From: Desulfofustis glycolicus DSM 9705
Lineage (GTDB): Bacteria; Desulfobacterota; Desulfobulbia; Desulfobulbales; Desulfocapsaceae
NCBI RefSeq assembly: GCF_900130015.1
Contig: NZ_FQXS01000019.1
Location: forward strand, 42,345 to 106,344
Direction of reading: 5' to 3'
Length of the DNA stretch: 64,000 bases
The notes under the pieces were generated by a model. It did not search any database and was not told the origin of the DNA. It saw only the letters and a program-made list of their open reading frames with translations. Position numbers and translations under genes: made by a program. Position 1 is the stretch's first letter. The number at the start of each line of letters is the position of its first letter. Shown here in pieces: positions 59,853-64,000 of the stretch.

Positions 59853-61493
59853 ATGACCGACAGCCAGAAAGAACTGATCAGCCGGTTGATCAAGGCCTAC
59901 CGAGGTTCCTCAACCGAGTCGTTGATCGGTACCGTTACCACTACCGACGGCATGCTCGGGGCCTGTCGAAACCTGCTGAATAAGCGCGACGCCGGTGCCA
60001 CCGAGCTGAAGACCTGGCTGCAGCATCGCTGCGAACAGGCAGCCATCGACGAGCAGGCCTTTCTCCAAGAGATTCGCACTATCATCGAGCTATTTTCCCC
60101 CCATACCGATGACGAAGATCCCTACCAGGTACTCGGACTGACAGCGGAAGCCGGCCCCGAACAGATCAAGCGCGCCTACCGAAAACTCAGCCTGCTACAC
60201 CACCCGGACACGGCGCCGGAACAAAGCCGCAACGAGCCGGACCAATTCATAAAAATCACCAGGGCCTACCAAACCCTGCTCGGCAAGTACACAGAGCCGC
60301 TCCAGCCAATCAAGCAGAGAACGCCAAACAATACCTGGCGCCACAAGAAGCAGGCTGCCAGACATTCTCCCCCACGCAAAAAACTCTTTGCCTGGAGCCT
60401 GGGTTTGCTCATCCTGCTTCTTGTCATTTCATTCTTTGCCGCCACTAACTACCGAAAAAATACTATGATTGCCGGTTTGCAGCAAAGCCGGGGTGCTTTC
60501 GTTCCACCGACCAAGGCCAGTGCTGCCGCTGGTAACCCCATTCCAACAGCCGAACCCAAAACGACTGTCAGTGACCAGGAACAGAAACCAGCCAGGTCGG
60601 TGGGTGAGCCGAATACTTCAGAGCGATTCGCTGCAGTACCGTTACCTGAACCCGCCGAAACACCTGTTGCAGAATCATACAAGTCGAAAAATGCTCCGCT
60701 CGAATCCCGCGCAGCAGCGACTACCGCTTCTCTGGTAGACTCCAAAATCGACCAATTCAACACTCCCGTTCGCCAACAGGCGGAAGTAACTCTCTCCCCG
60801 AAAAAAAATGCGGATCTTAAATCTGCCGGTCAAATGGCAACAATAGCACCAACATCGACCGAGGTACCGAAAACTGGGAAAACCGAGCCCATTGCGCTAG
60901 AAGTACCACAAGTACAGGCTCCGAGGAGATCCGAAGGAGAAGCAAAACCTGACACTAAGAAAAAACAAGCGTCCCTGCGGGAGCCAACCGTCGTTCAGGT
61001 CAGGCTGCCCGAACCGACCGAAAAAATATCCTCAGATACTGAAGCTTCCCAGCACTCCGATCTCGCCCGGTCTGCTGACCTGCCACCCGGCCTGCCCGCC
61101 GACGGGCCCGGGGAAGTTACAACGAAGGCAAAATCTCTCGACCAACGGCTGCAATCCTTTTTCGATTCTTACCTGTCCGCCTACTCCGAGCGTAACATCC
61201 TGTCGTTCAGCCGTTTTTTCACCACCTATGCGGTGGAAAACAACAAGCCGTTCGCCACCATGGTCCAGACCTACCTGGATCTGTTTCAAAGCACCGATCA
61301 CGCTTCCCTGCAACTGCAGGAGCTGGATTGGCAGGAAACACCGCAAGGTGTTCAGGTGAACGGTCGGTTTACGGTAAACCTCCACTACCGGGACGGCCAC
61401 CAGGTGAGCGGCAGCGGCCCCATAGCCTTTCGCTTGCAGGAAAGAGACTCGTCGTTTCTGATAGAGACGCTCGATTACCATTTCGAACACTAA
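59853..61493 (+). CDS. Membrane-anchored DnaJ-domain protein with NTF2-like C-terminus
   Basis: 546 residues. The J domain (about 87-145) has DPYQVLGLTAEAGPEQIKRAYRKLSLLHHPDTAP with the HPD tripeptide intact, followed by a membrane helix SLGLLILLLVISFFAA (about 180-200). A long low-complexity periplasmic linker (Pro, Glu, Lys, Ser rich) leads to a C-terminal ~110-residue domain (LDQRLQSFFDSYLSAYSERN; FTVNLHYRDGHQVSGSGPIAF) of NTF2/SnoaL type. Such a J-protein next to export genes may recruit cytosolic Hsp70 to the export machinery; that is inference. Confidence 0.85.
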   Translation: MTDSQKELISRLIKAYRGSSTESLIGTVTTTDGMLGACRNLLNKRDAGATELKTWLQHRCEQAAIDEQAFLQEIRTIIELFSPHTDDEDPYQVLGLTAEAGPEQIKRAYRKLSLLHHPDTAPEQSRNEPDQFIKITRAYQTLLGKYTEPLQPIKQRTPNNTWRHKKQAARHSPPRKKLFAWSLGLLILLLVISFFAATNYRKNTMIAGLQQSRGAFVPPTKASAAAGNPIPTAEPKTTVSDQEQKPARSVGEPNTSERFAAVPLPEPAETPVAESYKSKNAPLESRAAATTASLVDSKIDQFNTPVRQQAEVTLSPKKNADLKSAGQMATIAPTSTEVPKTGKTEPIALEVPQVQAPRRSEGEAKPDTKKKQASLREPTVVQVRLPEPTEKISSDTEASQHSDLARSADLPPGLPADGPGEVTTKAKSLDQRLQSFFDSYLSAYSERNILSFSRFFTTYAVENNKPFATMVQTYLDLFQSTDHASLQLQELDWQETPQGVQVNGRFTVNLHYRDGHQVSGSGPIAFRLQERDSSFLIETLDYHFEH

Positions 61494-61523
61494 CAGCGTT
61501 CCCGGCCAAGAGATGAGAACATC

Positions 61524-63605
61524 GTGAACAGCAAAGCACCTCCCCTCAACCTGGAAACCTTGCCTGCCTCTATGAAAGCGGCGGTCCAGGACCACCTGCA
61601 GCTGGGCGGCCTGCTCATGCGCAACCCCAAGTTCTGGATGATCTTCTCCGTCGATCTGCTGCTACTTGTCTTCGCCTTATACTGTTCCTATTTTCTACGC
61701 TACGAGAGCGCGGCCCTGGTGAAGGGGAGCTTCGCTCCCTACGCGGCCATCCTGCCGGTGATGCTGCTGATCAAGCTCCCGGTCTTTTACCTGTTCGGTC
61801 TCTATCGCGGCATGTGGCGCTACACCTCGACGCAGGATCTGATCAATATCACCAAGGCGATCACCGTCTCCTTCATCCTCATCCTGGTTGCCCTGATCTA
61901 TATCAATCGCCTGGGGGGGCTCTCCCGCTCGGTCTTCGTGCTCGATGCCCTTCTCACCTTTCTGTTGATCAGCGGCCATCGCGTGGCAATCCGCTATTTC
62001 TACAGTTCGTTCAACGGTTCGAACCGAACCCTGCTGCCGCTGACTGGTGCAAGAAAACCCACAAAGAAGAAAAAGCTCCTGGTCATCGGGGCCGGCGACG
62101 CGGCGGAGAAGGTCCTCCGCGAGTTCCGTTCGAACCCGGATCTCCCCTACCTGCCGGTCGGGCTGGTTGACGACCGCAAGGAAAAATTCGGCCTGAAAAT
62201 CCATGGCTTGCCGGTCCTCGGAGAAGTTGCCGACCTGGAAGAGCACATCCTGCGCACCGGTGCCGACGAGATCCTCATCGCCATCGCCACCGCCAGCCGG
62301 GAGCAGATGAACCGTTTCGTGGAAACCTGCCGCAAGACCGGGCTGCCCTTCAAGGCTATCCCCGGCCTATCCGAGATCATCGACGGCAAGGTCTCCATCA
62401 AGAAGATCCGCGATATCTCCATCAAGGACCTGCTCGGCCGCGAAGAAGTGGTGCTCGACCAGAGCAGGATCGGCGACTACCTGAAGGACAAGACGGTCCT
62501 CGTCACCGGCGGTGGCGGCTCCATCGGCTCCGAGCTCTGCCGGCAGATCATCCGCTTCGCCCCGGCACAGATGGTGATTTTCGACAGCAGCGAGGAGAAC
62601 CTGCACAACATGGAGATGGAACTGCTCTACGAACGGCAATTCCGCGAGGTGGAGCCGATTCTGGGCAGGGTGCAGGACGTGCGCCTCCTCGATGAGGTCT
62701 TCCACCGCTACCGCCCGCAGGTGGTCTTCCATGCCGCTGCCTACAAGCACGTCCCTCTGGTTGAGCGTAACCCCTGGGAGGCCGTCTACAACAATATCTT
62801 CGCCACCCAACTGCTCATCGAAGCAACCATCCGCCACCAGGCCGAACGCTTCGTCCTCGTCTCCACCGACAAGGCTGTCCGGCCCACCAACGTCATGGGC
62901 GCCTCCAAGCGGCTCACCGAACTGCTCATGTTGACCTACGCCCGCAATACCTGGGACGGGAAGTTCTGCAAGCAATGGCAGAAGGTGAACCACAAGGCGG
63001 ACGACCCCGTCTACCAACCTGAACCGCCACATCACACCACCAGGTTCATGGCTGTGCGCTTCGGAAACGTGCTCGGTTCCTCCGGCTCAGTCATCCCACT
63101 GTTCAAACAACAGATAGAGCGAGGCGGGCCGGTAACCATCACTCACCCGGAGATCACCCGCTACTTCATGTCCATCGAAGAGGCCGCCCAACTTATTCTC
63201 CAGGCCGGTTCCATGGGCGGTGACGGCGAGATCTTCATCTTGAGGATGGGCGACCCGATCAAGATAGACTCCATGGCCCGGGAAATGATCCTGCTTGCCG
63301 GCCGGGAACCGGATAGCGACATCCCCATCGTCTACACGGGTCTGCGGCCGGGAGAAAAACTGTACGAGGAATTGATCACCGAAGGGGAGGGGATCGTCCC
63401 GACCGAGCATCACAAGATCATGGTGCTCAGGAATCATGTTGATTACAGCTTCGATAGGGAATCACTCTTCAATCGGTTACTGATCGAAGCTGGAAATCAT
63501 AGCAGTCGAAACATCAAAATGCAATTGCATGATATTATACCAGAATACACACCTGATTTTTTAATGGATGAAGTCTTGGATATTTCAACGTTGAACGATC
63601 AGTGA
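61524..63605 (+). CDS. Membrane-bound nucleotide-sugar 4,6-dehydratase (FlaA1/CapD/WbpM type)
   Basis: 693 residues, GTG start. N-terminal four membrane helices (LLLLVFALYCSYFLR, ILPVMLLIKLPVFYLFGLY and others), a first Rossmann domain (KKLLVIGAGDAAEKVLREF), and the second, catalytic one VLVTGGGGSIGSELCRQI (about 325-342). The SDR active site is in YKHVPLVERNP with FVLVSTDKAVRPTNVMGASKRLTE; RLTELLM, RFGNVLGSSGSVIPLFKQQI follow. Makes a 4-keto-6-deoxy sugar from UDP-HexNAc for the exopolysaccharide. Last gene of the locus before an insertion sequence. Confidence 0.95.
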   Translation: MNSKAPPLNLETLPASMKAAVQDHLQLGGLLMRNPKFWMIFSVDLLLLVFALYCSYFLRYESAALVKGSFAPYAAILPVMLLIKLPVFYLFGLYRGMWRYTSTQDLINITKAITVSFILILVALIYINRLGGLSRSVFVLDALLTFLLISGHRVAIRYFYSSFNGSNRTLLPLTGARKPTKKKKLLVIGAGDAAEKVLREFRSNPDLPYLPVGLVDDRKEKFGLKIHGLPVLGEVADLEEHILRTGADEILIAIATASREQMNRFVETCRKTGLPFKAIPGLSEIIDGKVSIKKIRDISIKDLLGREEVVLDQSRIGDYLKDKTVLVTGGGGSIGSELCRQIIRFAPAQMVIFDSSEENLHNMEMELLYERQFREVEPILGRVQDVRLLDEVFHRYRPQVVFHAAAYKHVPLVERNPWEAVYNNIFATQLLIEATIRHQAERFVLVSTDKAVRPTNVMGASKRLTELLMLTYARNTWDGKFCKQWQKVNHKADDPVYQPEPPHHTTRFMAVRFGNVLGSSGSVIPLFKQQIERGGPVTITHPEITRYFMSIEEAAQLILQAGSMGGDGEIFILRMGDPIKIDSMAREMILLAGREPDSDIPIVYTGLRPGEKLYEELITEGEGIVPTEHHKIMVLRNHVDYSFDRESLFNRLLIEAGNHSSRNIKMQLHDIIPEYTPDFLMDEVLDISTLNDQ

Positions 63606-63799
63606 TGATTATCCAAAGGATATAAACATATATGCATCCTCGTCATTTTGTGTGGGGTTGATCTTATGGGTTCCTTGCAAAATAGCGGGTAAAAAACTGG
63701 CCAATTACCCCAAAAAATCAGACAAACTCTCTGAAAATGTATTAATATCAATATGTTGAAACAAATTTTTCCATCCCTTCAGCTTTCAGAGATAACGCC
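63606..63799. other. Region between the sugar dehydratase gene and the insertion sequence
   Basis: AT-rich, 194 bases, no gene. Should contain the left inverted repeat of the IS5-type element somewhere after about 63660 (TGGGTTCCTTGCAAAATAGC region), but its partner lies outside the window. Confidence 0.5.
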
Positions 63800-64000
63800 A
63801 TGACTCAATTCGGACTCTTCGATTATCACAAACGCCTCTCACGAATCGATCAAGCCGGTGATCCCCTGGTCGAACTTAACGAAGCAGTGGACTGGGAACA
63901 GTTCCGCGAACTCATCGAGCGAGCTCGGGAGAAGCCGCGCAAATCTCCCGCCGGGGCCAAGGGCTACGATTCCATTCTCCTCTTCAAGATTCTCATTCTC
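63800..64000 (+). mobile_element. IS5-family transposase gene, 5' part (cut by the window edge)
   Basis: The first 67 codons (MTQFGLFDYHKRLSRIDQAG, later DWEQFRELIERAREKPRK and GYDSILLFKILIL) match the N-terminus of IS5-type (DUF772) transposases, whose DDE catalytic part would follow outside. Ends the exopolysaccharide locus. No frame interruption is seen. Confidence 0.9.

Overview
The window reads as a GC-rich (roughly 58-62 %) chromosomal segment of an anaerobic bacterium. The gene content best fits the Desulfobacterota, probably a Desulfobulbales-like lineage. That placement is inference from an AhbC/AhbD-type radical-SAM haem protein, a stand-alone ferredoxin-thioredoxin reductase catalytic subunit, DsrE-type and polyferredoxin proteins, TRAP transport of organic acids, a PAS-LuxR regulator and a CFI-box C-terminal tail protein. 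No rRNA or tRNA gene was recognised and no CRISPR array is present. The right edge cuts into an IS5-type transposase gene.

Left part (1-16.3 kb): end of a probable flavin-binding protein, glyA, an A-type Fe-S carrier with a coupled small protein, a GAF/sigma-54 activator, a CBS-pair protein, an exported helix-hairpin-helix protein, a large P-loop-like protein with degenerate nucleotide-binding motifs, a PHP phosphatase, a DsbA/FrnE-like oxidoreductase, cupin and DsrE proteins, a cold-shock/RNA cluster (CspA, DEAD-box helicase, RRM protein), three tandem copies of a 56-residue gene (two encode identical proteins despite seven silent changes), a PAS-LuxR regulator, and a glutaredoxin/FTR-catalytic pair.

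Middle (16.3-41.7 kb): a YheT-type hydrolase; an overlapping HD-domain / hemE / radical-SAM haem operon on the minus strand; hisD, rsmG, leuB and a divergent PRPP-synthetase-like gene. A striking 883-residue protein follows, joining a cyclic-nucleotide-binding domain, a degenerate NtrC-type AAA+ domain and a NapH/NosR-like membrane iron-sulfur module. Next come a Tat-exported TRAP transporter operon with an amidase, a tiny membrane protein and a D-2-hydroxyacid dehydrogenase, then a TPP-riboswitch-controlled thiamine salvage operon (thiM-thiE-thiZ-thiX-thiY, minus strand), a DUF945 protein and a ribbon-helix-helix/coiled-coil gene pair.

Right part (42-64 kb): a type II secretion operon (gspF, a CFI-box delta-60-repeat surface protein, gspG-H-I-J-K-L-M-C) without gspD or gspE, then an exopolysaccharide locus: FecR-like protein, Wza-type exporter, O-antigen ligase-like protein, PHP tyrosine phosphatase, Wzc-type BY-kinase, a TPR protein, a membrane DnaJ protein and a FlaA1/CapD-type sugar dehydratase.

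Several repeat families overlie this map. The most notable is a family of about 68-bp perfect or near-perfect palindromes (six copies) beginning GGGGTCAGGCTTGAC, whose inner arms differ between copies but stay self-complementary. One copy lies in frame inside gspL, one supplies the stop codon of gspM, and two bracket the TPP riboswitch. A second family (two copies, about 215 bp) carries a hairpin with compensatory base changes and looks like a structured RNA or DNA element. A third (two copies, 95-130 bp) is an AT-richer dispersed repeat.
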